From Costus lasius (taxonomy: Eukaryota > Streptophyta > Magnoliopsida > Zingiberales > Costaceae): a DNA stretch of 64,000 nucleotides. A program made the translations under genes and the position numbers. The stretch's first letter is position 1; each line of letters starts with the position of its first letter. Location: NCBI GenBank assembly GCA_027563935.2, contig CM050446.2, positions 123,830,499 through 123,894,498 of the forward strand. Direction: 5' to 3'. Under the pieces are notes generated by a model. The model saw only the letters and a list, made by a program, of their open reading frames with translations, was not told where the DNA came from and ran no database searches. Positions 31,695 to 42,354 of the stretch are shown one piece after another.

Positions 31695-33209
31695 TACTTG
31701 CAAGAAACACAAGGTGTACTTATGCTTGTTTGAAAAAATTTTCAAAAATTTTTCTTTCATCCATAAGCTCTTCACATAGAAAGCGTTTTCATCCAAATTT
31801 CTCTTATCAATTTTATGGCCGAAATTTGGATTGCTTTTATGATGGATTAAAGACTATTAGTGCAAGTGGTTTTGTCAAGTAGGACGGGCATTGTGTCCTT
31901 TGGACTGGTCGTGCCTCTTTATCTGACAAATATTTCCAGTCGATTAGGTCTATGAAATCATCATGAAACCCTAATCTTGATTTTAGCACAAGCTTGATGA
32001 GGAGAACGTTGTGGATGTTATTGGCGCATAAGGGAACTAAAATTTGATATTTTTGGTTTTCAAATTATATATATATGCGCCACTTGTCTTTTTCATGGGT
32101 TGATATGGTCATAGCGAGTGCCCTCCTGTGTTGTGATATGGAAGGATGTTTCCACCTGTGATGAATGCTTGTAAAATTTTTCTACCACCTGCGTGTGGTT
32201 TTCCCCCCTATCTTGATCTAAAAATTTTCATGTATTCTCTCATCTTGTTTTTAGAATAAATGTAGAATTGTTTTCATAAGATAGGTTAAGGCTTCATCAA
32301 GACAATAAGGTGACTTTATCAACTGAAATCTAAGTGGCGCCATCCTTTGGAAGCATTGTGATTGATTTGCAGTTGGAGGGAGGATGCTAGCTTCAGCTTT
32401 CTGGCATGGGCTGATTTGCTACAAGGACTCGCAACCCTTGGATGCATGATAACATACCACATGGCTCGTGATATGTTATGTGTATGAAAAGGGCTATGAC
32501 CATATCGACCATATTAGCATGTTTGTGATGGTTTATTATTCTGTCCATAGCATGCTTTTGATGTTTTTTCCTTTTGCTGCCACCATAGGAAAATTGCATG
32601 CTAGAAAAGAATAATAATTAATGAATAAACTCTCCATATAATATCAAGTTGATAGCCTTATGAGGTGTAGCCCTCGTCAAACCATCGATCGATGGACTGT
32701 GAACTGTTTCTCACCCTCGTGAGACACACCCATCTATCTTTAGAAGGCGCTTGGTGATAATATGCATCTTAGTCTGCCACAAGTGTAGACGTGCCCTCGC
32801 GAGGTGCAGGTTGGCCATGGGCATAACAATCAAGTTAGACATGACTAGTTTTCATATGTCACTGACATGATGAAATACTAGAGGCAGCTGTTGAGAGGAT
32901 AGGGTTCTGTACTGTATCCAGCCCTCGCTGGACACAGGGCGCCTAGTCTGTCTTGACTAAGAGGAGTTGTGCATGGCACAATTGGCTGGCATGCCTACCT
33001 AAGTAAGCATGGGATCACTCTGTGCAGCCCAACTCACCCTCGTGAGTCGCAGAGACCTCATGTGAAATTAGGATCCTACTCACTTATTTCCAAGTTGAGT
33101 TTGAGAGTTATCAACTTGTTAGGAAATAGTGGGAGCATAGCATTTAATTTAAGTCCTTGTTAACTACTTTATCATAGTACTTATTTTGCTTATTTGCTTG
33201 TTGTAGATA
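31695..33209 (+). other. Copia 5' internal leader, no long ORF
   Basis: This 1.5-kb stretch between the primer site and gag has no coding frame of note. It repeats phrases such as CCCTCGTGAG/CCCTCGCGAGG around 32660-33050. Confidence 0.4.
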
Positions 33210-34640
33210 ATGGCATTTCCTGATCTTAGATTGAAACTTTATAAAAATAAATTGGATGGGACAAATTCGATGAGATAGTTCAGAATCTTGTCTAAGATAC
33301 TAGAACAAAGGAATAAGGTGTATCTTCTTGAAATACTTCCATCCCAACCCAGTATTTATTTTACTACAGGGTGGGAGTGGAATGTCTATCTTGAACATTA
33401 TGAAGACAATAAACAATACACTGCTCTTGTCTTAGAGTGCATGACCCCAGAGGTCAAGGTTGAGTGTGATGAGATGGAGATTTATGATCTTATCATACAT
33501 CTCAGAGATCTCTTCACACCATGCTCTCTAGACAGTGATCAAGAGAGTTCTGTTGGATCTTTAGGATGTTTGCCTAAATCCGGGAATAACCATGGTTCTA
33601 TTTCTTTGAAGTTAAAACTTCGGAAGACTGGGAATGCATGGAAATTTCAAGACGGATTAAGGCCCAAGAAGTGCATGGCACAAAAGAAGGGATGTAATCC
33701 ATCTGCCTCAGGTATTATGTTACTAAAGTCTTTATGTGTACTTCTTATTCATGGGTACTTGGTACCGCATGGTGGGCTCACATATGTTTTCATATGCAGG
33801 GGCTAAGAAGAAGTAGGACAATGAGGCTTGGTGGGATCGACTTTCGAGTCAGGAACGGAGCATTGGATGCTGCTGTTGATGTCATCTCACTGCCTTCAAG
33901 AGTTCAACTAAATCTTTGCTATTATGTACCAACATTTATATTAGAACAATATGTCCATTGTTTTGGATAGATTTTCAGTTTGAAGTAATATATAATATTT
34001 CTTTAAATCTGGGATGTTCTATAGGTACAATTATTAATAGTTTGTGGTTCTGAGTGTAACACTAAGAAGATCAAATCCAATGATTCAATCACTACCATCA
34101 CTTAGCATTGTCTCTTGTGCCATTTAAATGTCACATCCAAAAAGTCCATGGACTATTGGGATCATTATCCTTCCAGGATTATGATACATGTGAGTCTTGG
34201 ACAAGATGACAGATGCTCCCTTCACTAAGAATGGTGAGAGGGTTAGAGGGTTGTTGAATCTAGTACACAACAATGTGTATGGACACATGGGAACAAGCAC
34301 AAGGTGGTATACTTCATTGGGCTTGGATATGTCATATCCAACATAAAACTTTGGAGAAATCCAAGAAGTTCAGAAATGAAGTACTAAATCAAATTGGAGG
34401 ATCTATTAAACTACTTTGATTGGATCAAGGTGATTAGTGAGGAAGCGGAAGCGGTCAGTGGACCAGATTCCAACAAATGGATAAGCGCCATGAAAGACCG
34501 AAATGGACTCCGTGTTTGCTAATCAAGTCTGGGACTTGGTTGAGCCGCCAAAGGTATAACTCCTATAGGTTGTAAATGGGTCTTTAAAGGAAGACAGACA
34601 TGGTAGGTAACATTATTACCTATAATGGCAAGCTAGTGAA
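33210..34640 (+). pseudogene. Copia gag-pol remnants with large internal deletion
   Basis: From ATG 33210 (MAFPDLRLK...NKLDGTNS) a gag follows with stops and frameshifts (WNVYLEHYEDNKQYTALVLECM, IYDLIIHLRDLF). A protease-region remnant (WVLGTAWWAHICFHMQGLRRS) lies near 33745, and NLCYYVP near 33910. The pre-integrase text is at ~34100. After 34440 the sequence jumps to the start of RT (SNKWISAMKD...GITPIGCKWVFK), so integrase is missing. It ends near 34640, close to the first hAT-like MITE. Confidence 0.7.
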
Positions 34641-34860
34641 TAAAATTTCATGCAAATTTCAACGGTTCATATATGGTCAAAATTGGCATGCAAATGTAAA
34701 ATTGGGCACACAAACGTAGGTTCGCCAGATAACGGTTCGTGGGGTGTGACACCTACCACCGTTCGCACCAGGAATGCTCTGCCGAGCGCACTTGGTGAGA
34801 CGTCCGATGGGAGGAGATCAATCGGAGGGGAGAGTTCGGCGATGTTTCTGGTAGCTCGAG

Positions 34861-35385
34861 TAGGGGTGAGCATTCGGTACCGGTACCGAAGTACCGTACC
34901 AAAATTTTTGGTATTCGGTATTTCGGTTCCGGTACTTCGGTATTTCGGTACCGGTACCGATTTTTAATTCGGGATTTCGGTACCAGTACCTGAAAAAAAC
35001 TTCGGGATTTATTTTCAGTCCCGAAGTACCGAAATATAATATTAATAATTAATTAATATATTTATTTATATATTGTTTACTAATTCATGAGACATATTTA
35101 TAAGATATATTTACATTTAATAAGGTATATTCATTAATTAATTATTTATTTTTATATTATTTATTAATTTATTATTAATTGAGACACTTAGATACTTTAA
35201 AAAAAATTAGAAATATAAAATTTTGGGAATTCGGGAATTTCCCGAAATAATTTTCGGGAGTTCGGTACCGATACCGAACTCCCGAATTAGAATTCGGTAC
35301 TGGTACCTACGATTTGAAATTCGGGAGTTCGGGATTGCGAGTTCGGTACCGGTACTAGTCCTGAATTCCCGTTTGCTCACCCCTA
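34861..35385 (-). mobile_element. hAT-like MITE, GGTACC-rich, with 8-bp target duplication
   Basis: Exact terminal inverted repeats TAGGGGTGAGCA / TGCTCACCCCTA are flanked on both sides by AGCTCGAG (34853-34860 and 35386-35393), the 8-bp duplication expected of hAT elements. The 525-bp interior has clusters of GGTACCGGTACC and CCCGAA/TTCGGG motifs at both ends and an AT-rich core. No transposase. Three further copies follow in the opposite orientation. Confidence 0.92.
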
Positions 35386-35631
35386 AGCTCGAGCACGTCA
35401 AGAGTTCGGCAATGACAATGACCCCATTTTCAACCTCACCCACGCACGCAGCTACCCACTCATGTTGGCATACAACTAGAGGCATGCACCGTCCCATCCG
35501 CCAGCACACGCGATGACTTCGCGCACACGAGACGCCCGTTAGCGTTTTAGATCCGAGTGTCGCTCCGCTGACCCGGTCAATTTGTGGAAATGGGGTCGTT
35601 GTCGTTGCCGAACTCTCGACGTGCTCGAGCG

Positions 35632-36142
35632 TAGGGGTGAGCAAACGGGAATTCAGAACTGGTACCGGTACCGAACTCCTAGTCCCGAACTCTCGAATTT
35701 CAAATCGTAGGTACCGGTACTGGTACCGAACTCCAGAAAATTATTTCGGGAAATTCCCGAATTCCTGAAATTTTATATTTCTAGTTTTTTTAAAGTACTT
35801 AAGTATCTAAATAAATAATAAATTAATAAATAATATAAAAATAATTAATTAATTAATTAATATATCTTATAAAATGTAAATATATGTTATAAATATGTCT
35901 CATAAATTAGTAACAATATATAAATAAATATATTAATTAATTATTAATATTATATCTCGGTACTTCGGGACTGAAAATAAATCCCGAAGTTTTTTTCAGG
36001 TAACGGTATTGGTACCGAAATCCTGAATTAAAAATCGGTACCGGTACCGAAGTACAGAAATACCGACATACTGGTACCGAAATACTGAATAATAAAAATT
36101 TTGGTACGGTACTTCGGTACCAGTACCGAATGCTCACCCCTC
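35632..36142 (+). mobile_element. hAT-like MITE, GGTACC-rich, inverted copy 2
   Basis: It starts TAGGGGTGAGCA and ends TGCTCACCCCTCA, is the reverse complement of the element at 34861-35385 along its full length, and lacks a target duplication at its right end. Confidence 0.9.
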
Positions 36143-36583
36143 AGGCATAAGAAAGCCACCTCAGTGTGATCTTGACTGTTAATCTTATTTTCTTGATAAG
36201 AGTCTCGGAAATGGTATACTTTCTCACTCCTTCAAAATAAATAATCTCAACACGGAGCATATGAAGTAGAAAAATCATTCTATTTAAAGTATTGATTTTA
36301 AAATTTCAACCCAGTGCAAATTCCTCGTGTTTAATATATTCTTCTATTATCTCAAAGATCTTTAGAAATTTGTTATTTTCCAAAATTTGTGAAACCAAAT
36401 TGTTTTCTATAAAAGTAGCAAAATCTTTTGAACAGCTAAACAAATCTGTCAATCTGTTACAAGCAGTGTATATTTGCTCGCAATGAGTTTATTACAGTAA
36501 AATCAAAAAGCTCTATATACTATAGTACGCTACCATCAGATTAGCATCAGGGTATTTCATAACAGCGCACCAGTTATACTAGT

Positions 36584-37090
36584 TTAGAGGGAAAGCTCTA
36601 TATCATTTTGAGAGGAATCCACATTCGAATCCAGAAGCTCAGAATCTGGGAGACTTTCAAATCTGTAGAGGAAGAGTACGGAGAGTCCGCCGATAATAAC
36701 GAATGCACATTTGAAAAGCACCAGCATAATAAGAAGAGGTGAAAAGTTTTTGGTCATTTTGTGAAGGAAAAACAGATTGAGTGTGGCAGTGAAACCCCAA
36801 AGTACGCCTTTCATAATATTGACTGAGGCGTCACTGGCGGGAACTCCTCGGATGAATAGCCGGTAGCAACCTAAGAAGGCGAGAGACTCGCTTAGAGTCC
36901 ACACGGTAAAAAAGAAACTCGGCGGCATTTTTTCTCCCGAGAACCCGGCTAACCAAAGTGTCGAAAGGGAGGCGATGATACAGATTAATACCTTATAGCG
37001 CTTATGTAACTAGTGCAGAACCCCGTGGCTAATAGTAGCTGCTGGAAGGCCAACTATACGTTGCCGAAGAACGTCTGGTGAGCCCTGCAT
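36584..37090 (-). pseudogene. Small membrane-protein family, tandem copy C
   Basis: Read from ATG 37090 (MQGSPDVLRQRIVGLPAAT) the frame has a TAG at codon 27 (37010-37012) and then runs open for 142 codons to TAA near 36584. Hydrophobic segments lie at VLICIIASLSTLWLAGF, FFTVWTLSESLAFLGC, GVLWGFTATLNLFF and LLIMLVLFKCAFVIIGGLSV, so about four membrane spans; the tail is acidic (ESLPDSELLDS). A methionine at 36928 could start a 114-residue product lacking the first span. A TATA box lies 71 bp upstream of the first ATG. I do not recognise the family; four related copies in the window suggest local amplification. Confidence 0.6.
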
Positions 37091-37160
37091 TGCTGACGAA
37101 CGAGAAGGTGTCGAGCAGCAAGAACGCTGGATCGTTCTTGATGCGCTGCTCGCTATTAGG

Positions 37161-37168
37161 GATTTATA
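37161..37168 (-). promoter_or_regulatory. TATA box of copy C
   Basis: The minus strand reads TATAAATC, 71 bp before ATG 37090, in a plausible plant core-promoter position. The same motif is kept at the same spacing in copy D. Confidence 0.5.
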
Positions 37169-37729
37169 GACACACTCAAGTCACAGATCTAGTTTTATAC
37201 CTAGTTTATACCCCACTACACACACCCCACAGAACACCACATACACAAACACAGCGACAAACGGGGTCACAATATCCCCCCTCTCACACACACACTGAAA
37301 GTCGTCACACCCAGATTTATACCCCCCACATACAAATACCCCCACCGTACACCACACATACCCCTCGCCTAAGATTTATACCCCAAAATGTTCATCTAAA
37401 CTTCGCTCGTTATCAGGACAATTTTTTTCCTGTAGGCCCGCTTCAAAAGTAGTGACTGAACATGAATATAGTTAGGCATTCGAGCTGAAAATTGGGGCGG
37501 CCCAATTCCAGCTCAGCCAGCCAATTTCCACAAGTTGACCGGGTCGGCGGAGCGACACTTGGATCTAAAACACCAACAGGCGTCTCGTGTGCGCGAAGTC
37601 GTCGCGTGTGCTGGCGTATGGGACAAGGCATGCCTCAAGTTGTGTGCCGACATGAGTGGGTTGCTGCATGAGTGGGTGAGGTTGAAAATGGGGTCATTGT
37701 CGTTACCGAACTCTCGACGTGCTCGAGCT

Positions 37730-38206
37730 TAGGGGTGAGCAAACGGGAATTCAGGACTGGTACCGGTACCGAACTCTCAGTCCCGAACTCCCGAATTTCA
37801 AATCGTAGGTACCTGTACTGGTACCGAACTCCAGAAAATTATTTCGGGAAATTCCCGAAATTTTATATTTCTAGTTTTTTTTAAAATATTTAAGTGTCTA
37901 AATTAATAAATAATATAAAAATAATTAATTAATTAATATATCTTATAAAATGTAAATATATGTTATAAATATGTCTCATAAATTAGTAAACAATATATAA
38001 ATTAATTATTAATATTATGTTTCGGTACTTCGGAACTGAAAATAAATCTCGAAGTTTTTTTCAGGTACTAGTATCGGTACCGAAATCCTGAATTAAAAAT
38101 CGGTACCAGTACCGAAGTACAGAAATACCGAATTACTGGTACCGAAATACCGAATACCAAAAATTTTGGTACGGTACTTCGGAACCGGTACCGAATGCTC
38201 ACCCCT
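37730..38206 (+). mobile_element. hAT-like MITE, GGTACC-rich, copy 3
   Basis: Starts TAGGGGTGAGCAAACGGG and ends TGCTCACCCCTCA, same orientation as copy 2. It forms the end of tandem unit 1. About 35 bp shorter than copy 2 in the AT-rich core. Confidence 0.9.
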
Positions 38207-38648
38207 CAGGCATAAGAAAGACACCTTAGTGTGATCTTGACTGTTAATCTTATTTTCTTGATAAGAGTCTGGGAAATGGTACACTTTCTCAATCCTTCAA
38301 AATAAATAATCTCAACACGGAGCATATGAAGTAGAAAAATCATTCTGTTTAAAGTATTGATTTTAAAATTTCAACCCAGTGCAAATTCCTCGTGTTTAAT
38401 ATATTCTTCTATTATCTCAAATATCCTTATAAATTTGTTATTTTCCAAAATTTGTGAAACCAAATTGTTTTCTATAAAAGTAGCAAAATCTTTTGAACAG
38501 CTAAACAAATCTGTCAATCTGTTACAAGTAGTGTATATTTGCTCGCAATGAGTTTATTACAGTAAAATCAAAAAGCTCTATATACTATAGTATGCTACCA
38601 TCAGATTAGCATCAGGGTAGTTCATAACAGCGCACTAGTTATACTAGT

Positions 38649-39155
38649 TTAGAGGGAAAGCTCTATATCATTTTGAGAGGAATCCGCATTCGAATCAAGA
38701 AGCTCAGAATCTGGGAGACTTTCAAATATGTAGAGGAAGAGTATGGAGAGTCCGCCGATAATAACGAATGCACATTTGAAAAGCACCAGCATAACAAGAA
38801 GAGGTGAAAAGTTTTTTGTCATTTTGTGAAAGAAAAACAGATTGAGTGTGGTAGTGAAACCCCAAAGTACGCCTTTCATAATATTGACTGAGGCATCATT
38901 GGCGGGAACTCCTCGGATGAATAGCCGGTAGCAACCCAAGAAGGGGAGAGACTCGCTTAGAGTCCACATGGCAAAAGAGAAACCCGGCGACAATTTGTAT
39001 CCCGAGAACCCGGCTAACCAAAGTGTCGAAAGGGAGGTGATGATACAGATTAATACCTTATAGCACTCATGTAACTAGTGCAGAACCCCGTGGCTAACAG
39101 TAGCTGCTGGCAAGCCAACTGTACGTTGCCGAAGAACGTCCGGTGAGCCCTGCAT
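38649..39155 (-). pseudogene. Small membrane-protein family, tandem copy D
   Basis: Almost identical to copy C: ATG at 39155, TAG at the same codon 27 (39075-39077), then an open frame to about 38649. Differences are few (MSPGFSFAMW for MPPSFFFTVW; YIFESLP for YRFESLP). Sharing the TAG means it predates the duplication, or that translation starts downstream at 38993. TATAAATC lies 71 bp upstream (39226-39233). Confidence 0.6.
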
Positions 39156-39225
39156 TGCTGACGAACGAGAAGGTGTCGAGCAGCAAGAACGCTGGATCGT
39201 TCTTGATGCGTTGCTCACTATTAGG

Positions 39226-39233
39226 GATTTATA
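39226..39233 (-). promoter_or_regulatory. TATA box of copy D
   Basis: TATAAATC on the minus strand, 71 bp before ATG 39155, matching the position in copy C. Confidence 0.5.
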
Positions 39234-39768
39234 GACACACTCAAGTCACAGATCTAGTTTTATACCTAGTTGATACCACATACACAAACACAGCGACAAA
39301 CGGCGTCAACAACAGCCCCCCTCTCACACACACACTGAAAGGCGTCACACCCAGATTTATACCCCCCACATACAAATACCCCCACCGTACACCACACATA
39401 CCCCTCGCCTAAGATTTATACCCCAAAATGTTCATCTAAACTTTGCTCGTTATCAAGACAATTTTTTTCTTGTAGGCCCGCATCAAAAGTAGTGACTGAA
39501 CATGAATATAGTTAGGCATCCGGGCTGAAAATTAGGGCGGCCCAATTCCAGCTCGGCCAGCCAATTTTCACAAGTTGACCGGGTCGGCGGAGCAACACTC
39601 GGATCTAAAACGCCAACGGGCGTCTCGTGTGCGCGAAGTCGTCGCGTTGCTGGCAGATGGGACAAGGCATGCCTCAAGTTGTGTGCCGACATGAGTGGGT
39701 AGCTGCGTGCGTGGGTGAGGTTGAAAATGGGGTCGTTGTCGTTGCCGAACTCTCGATGTGCTCAAGCT

Positions 39769-40265
39769 TAGGGGTGAGCAAACGGGAATTCAGGACTGGT
39801 ACCGGTACCGAACTCCTAGTCCCGAACTCCCGAATTTCTAATCGTAGGTACCGGTACCGATACCGAACTCCAAAAAATTATTTTGGGAAATTCTCAAATT
39901 CCTGAAATTTTATATTTCTAGTTTTTTTAAAGTATTTAAGTGTCTAAATTAATAATAAATTAATAAATAATATAAAAATAAATAAATAATTAATTAATAT
40001 ATCTTATAAAATGTAAATATATGTTATAAATATGTCTCATAAATTAGTAAACAATATATAAATAAATATATTAATTAATTATTATTATTATATTTTGGTA
40101 CTTCGGGACTGAAAATAAATCTCGAAGTTTTTTTCAGGTACCGGTATCGGTACCGAAATCCTGAATTAAAAATCGATACCGGTACCGAAGTACTGGTACC
40201 AAAATATCGAATACCGAAAATTTCGATGCGGTACTTCGGTACCGGTACCGAATGCTCACCCCTCA
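39769..40265 (+). mobile_element. hAT-like MITE, GGTACC-rich, copy 4
   Basis: Starts TAGGGGTGAGCAAACGGG and ends TGCTCACCCCTCA; end of tandem unit 2. Confidence 0.9.
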
Positions 40266-40446
40266 GGCATAAGAAAGCCACCTCAGTGTGATCTTGACTG
40301 TTAATCTTATTTTCTTGATAAGAGTTTGGGAAATGGTATACTTTCTCAATCCTTCAAAATAAATAATCTCAACACGGAGCATATGAAGTAGAAAAATCAT
40401 TCTGTTTAAAGTATTGATTTTAAAATTTCAACCCAGTGCAAATTTC
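40266..40446. repeat. Tandem array unit 3, truncated
   Basis: Repeats the first 181 bp of the unit (CAGGCATAAGAAAGCCACCT to AACCCAGTGCAAATT), then breaks sharply into copia sequence. The array therefore has two full units and partial units at both sides. Confidence 0.9.
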
Positions 40447-41265
40447 AACTTAGTTGAGAAAGTCTCTTTGAGGAAGAAAACCTTCAAGGCAATTTGACAA
40501 TTGTTTTGTCATGTGTAGAGATGGAAGAAAGCTAGAGTGCTATCGAGTGAAGAAGGTTGTGACAAAAGAGAAGACTGAGGTTTCCAAGAAGATGACCGGC
40601 GTGGTCATCCCTACATGATGCAGAAGGGGGAGATTGTTATATGTGGGTCCTGCATCATGTAGGGACTCATTTGTAATTAGAAAAAGGTTTGGGACCCTTT
40701 TTATAAAAAGTCCTTAATTAGAATCAAAGGTGCATGTGAAGGAATGCAATTGGAGAAGGAAATTTGAGGGTTGTCTCGATTTTGATGAGAGTAAAGAGGT
40801 GAGCGGCGGCAGGAGAGAGAATAGAGAGAGAAGTTTTGGCTGAGAACTTTCAGGCGTGATCTTGGAATCATCTACTGTCTGATCGGCGCAAAAGTTTACA
40901 GAGTTTCTCCTGGGGTAATTCCTTACATATCCAACGGCTAGATTTTCGATTGGTCTCTTCTAGATACTATTTCTGATATAGTGGCAAATTTAGGGATAGT
41001 TTTTCCTTTACGTGATTTTTCATCTTGTTGTTGATGGAATTATTGTTGTGAAGAGGCATTGTATTTGTTGGATATATAGTGGAATTTTGGTGGCTGGCTC
41101 TATGGTTTTTTACCTTATTTTTTAGGGGTTTTTTCATGTTAAATCTTGGTGTTCATATTTTTCTTGATTGCTATTGTTCTGATTTCATTATTTGCATCAT
41201 ATATATTGTTGTCATTACATAAGTGAGATTTAGGGATTTATTATTATCGAGATAAAAATCCCAAC
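40447..41265 (+). mobile_element. 3' end of a copia element: pol tail, PPT and LTR
   Basis: A short coding remnant (KLECYRVKKVVTKEK) precedes a polypurine tract CAGAAGGGGGAGAT (40621-40634) and an LTR at 40635-41265 with ends TGTTATATG and ATCCCAACA. The rest of the element is missing to the left, where it abuts the tandem array. The LTR is the clearer relative of the fragment at 2365-2640. Confidence 0.8.
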
Positions 41266-42194
41266 ATATATCACTAATGAAAGAGATAGTATTTCTCTGC
41301 AGGGTGTGCAGGAGGGTGGTTATTCTCATATAATTTTTGTTTTTGTTTTATTTGATCCCCTTTGCAAATTTTTGGATATGAAAATTTTTCGCCCATCTTA
41401 GAAGAAAAAGTGTCATTATTAAAATTTGTTTGAGATTTTCCCCATCTCAGACTCTCTACCCTTGATTCAGCATTAAAATTTGTGCTAGGCCGTTACGTCG
41501 TCCACCACCGCGCAGAGCCCCATGGACAATCACTATTTTCCCCCACAGCATTAATTATTGTGACACCATTCAAATTTCCCGACTCTCCGCCCTTGATTCT
41601 GCATTAAAAAATGTGCTAGGGTTGATGAATGAAGAATTAGGAAGTTAGACATCGTGTGCGTTAGCCAATGTGTTGTCATATTTCATTTCACACAGACACG
41701 TAGGCACCAAAGAATTAGCTCCCTCGGAACTCGAAAGCTTCCTCTCACAGTTCCATGTGTGAAATAGGAAGTAATCACCGTTCAATCAGCTTTGAGATCT
41801 GTGATTTTTCACATAGATATCAAGCCACAAAAAAAAAACCTACGGATTATGGGTGTGTTTGGCATAGTTAGAGCTTTTAGCTTCTACTAATTGAGAAAGT
41901 ACTGATTGAAGAATAGCTGGCTGGAAAAGCTATGTGATGTTTGAATAAAATACTATGCTGGTCAGCAGCTGTATGCCTATTGAATGGTAGTAATAATTAT
42001 TTCGCATCGCTTCACACTATAAATACTCACATAATATGAAGTAAATTGGGCTGTGATGATGAGCAAATCTCGGATTAAAGCTTCTGCTGATTGAACAAAT
42101 CTCGGATTAGGTATGTGTAGATCCCTCCTTTGTTGAATCGATACCCAAAATTTGTTCCGTTTGGGTCGCCGGAGCAAAGGAGGGGGGAGGCAAG
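41266..42194. other. Non-coding stretch before the ARO-like pseudogene
   Basis: AT-rich, with no coding frame. A MITE-like start (GGGTGTGTTTGGCA) at about 41851 could not be paired with an end. The last ~190 bp may hold the promoter and 5' UTR of the ARO-like gene. Confidence 0.35.
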
Positions 42195-42354
42195 ATGATG
42201 AGCGATGTCGGAGTCAAGCTGATCTTGGCGACGCAGATCCAGCTGACCGATCAGGTCACCAAGTGGGCTGATGACGGCGTGTACTCCTTCCAACAATAGT
42301 TCCTCAAGCTCAAGGTCAAGACAGAGCGGCTGGCGGCGCTTCTCCGGCAGGCAG
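42195..42354 (+). pseudogene. ARMADILLO-REPEAT-ONLY (ARO-type) protein, 5' part
   Basis: From ATG 42195 the frame reads MMSDVGVKLILATQIQLTDQ, then VTKWADD, a stop at about codon 36, then LKVKTERLAALLRQA. This is the N-terminal region of plant ARO-type armadillo proteins, which act in polarised cell growth. It is cut exactly at LLRQA by the LTR at 42355; the rest resumes at 49725. GC content is well above the surrounding DNA. Confidence 0.75.

Larger units (their letters stand above)
34861..36142. repeat. Large inverted repeat, arms ~560 bp, spacer ~157 bp
   Basis: The left arm (34861 to about 35431) is a MITE plus its flank GAGCACGTCAAGAGTTCGGC. The right arm (about 35589-36142) is the flank CCGAACTCTCGACGTGCTCG plus the MITE in reverse. 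The spacer between them is related, in inverted orientation, to the segment before each later MITE (near 37535-37675). A transcript through it could fold into a long hairpin. Confidence 0.85.
36143..38206. repeat. Tandem array unit 1 (2064 bp): membrane-protein gene plus MITE
   Basis: The unit begins CAGGCATAAGAAAGCCACCT directly after a MITE end and runs through an AT-rich part, the small membrane-protein gene (minus strand), a CA-rich stretch and the flank CGACGTGCTCGAGCT, ending with the next MITE (37730-38206). The following unit repeats all of this at roughly 95% identity, judged by eye. Confidence 0.9.
38207..40265. repeat. Tandem array unit 2 (2059 bp)
   Basis: This is the second copy of the unit at 36143-38206, with the same order of parts and small indels, such as loss of ~33 bp in the CA-rich promoter region near 39275. 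It ends with MITE copy 4. Confidence 0.9.

Noticed and set aside
34667..35644. Open frames with repeated YRYRY or IRxRYWY motifs
   Set aside because: They are translations of GGTACCGGTACC-rich MITE ends.
37200..37380. CA-rich run as telomere-like or CRISPR-like repeat
   Set aside because: Irregular CACACC/ATACCCCC text with no fixed unit; it is simply CA-rich promoter-side DNA.
41851..42110. Tourist-like MITE starting GGGTGTGTTTGGCA
   Set aside because: No matching inverted end or target duplication could be located.
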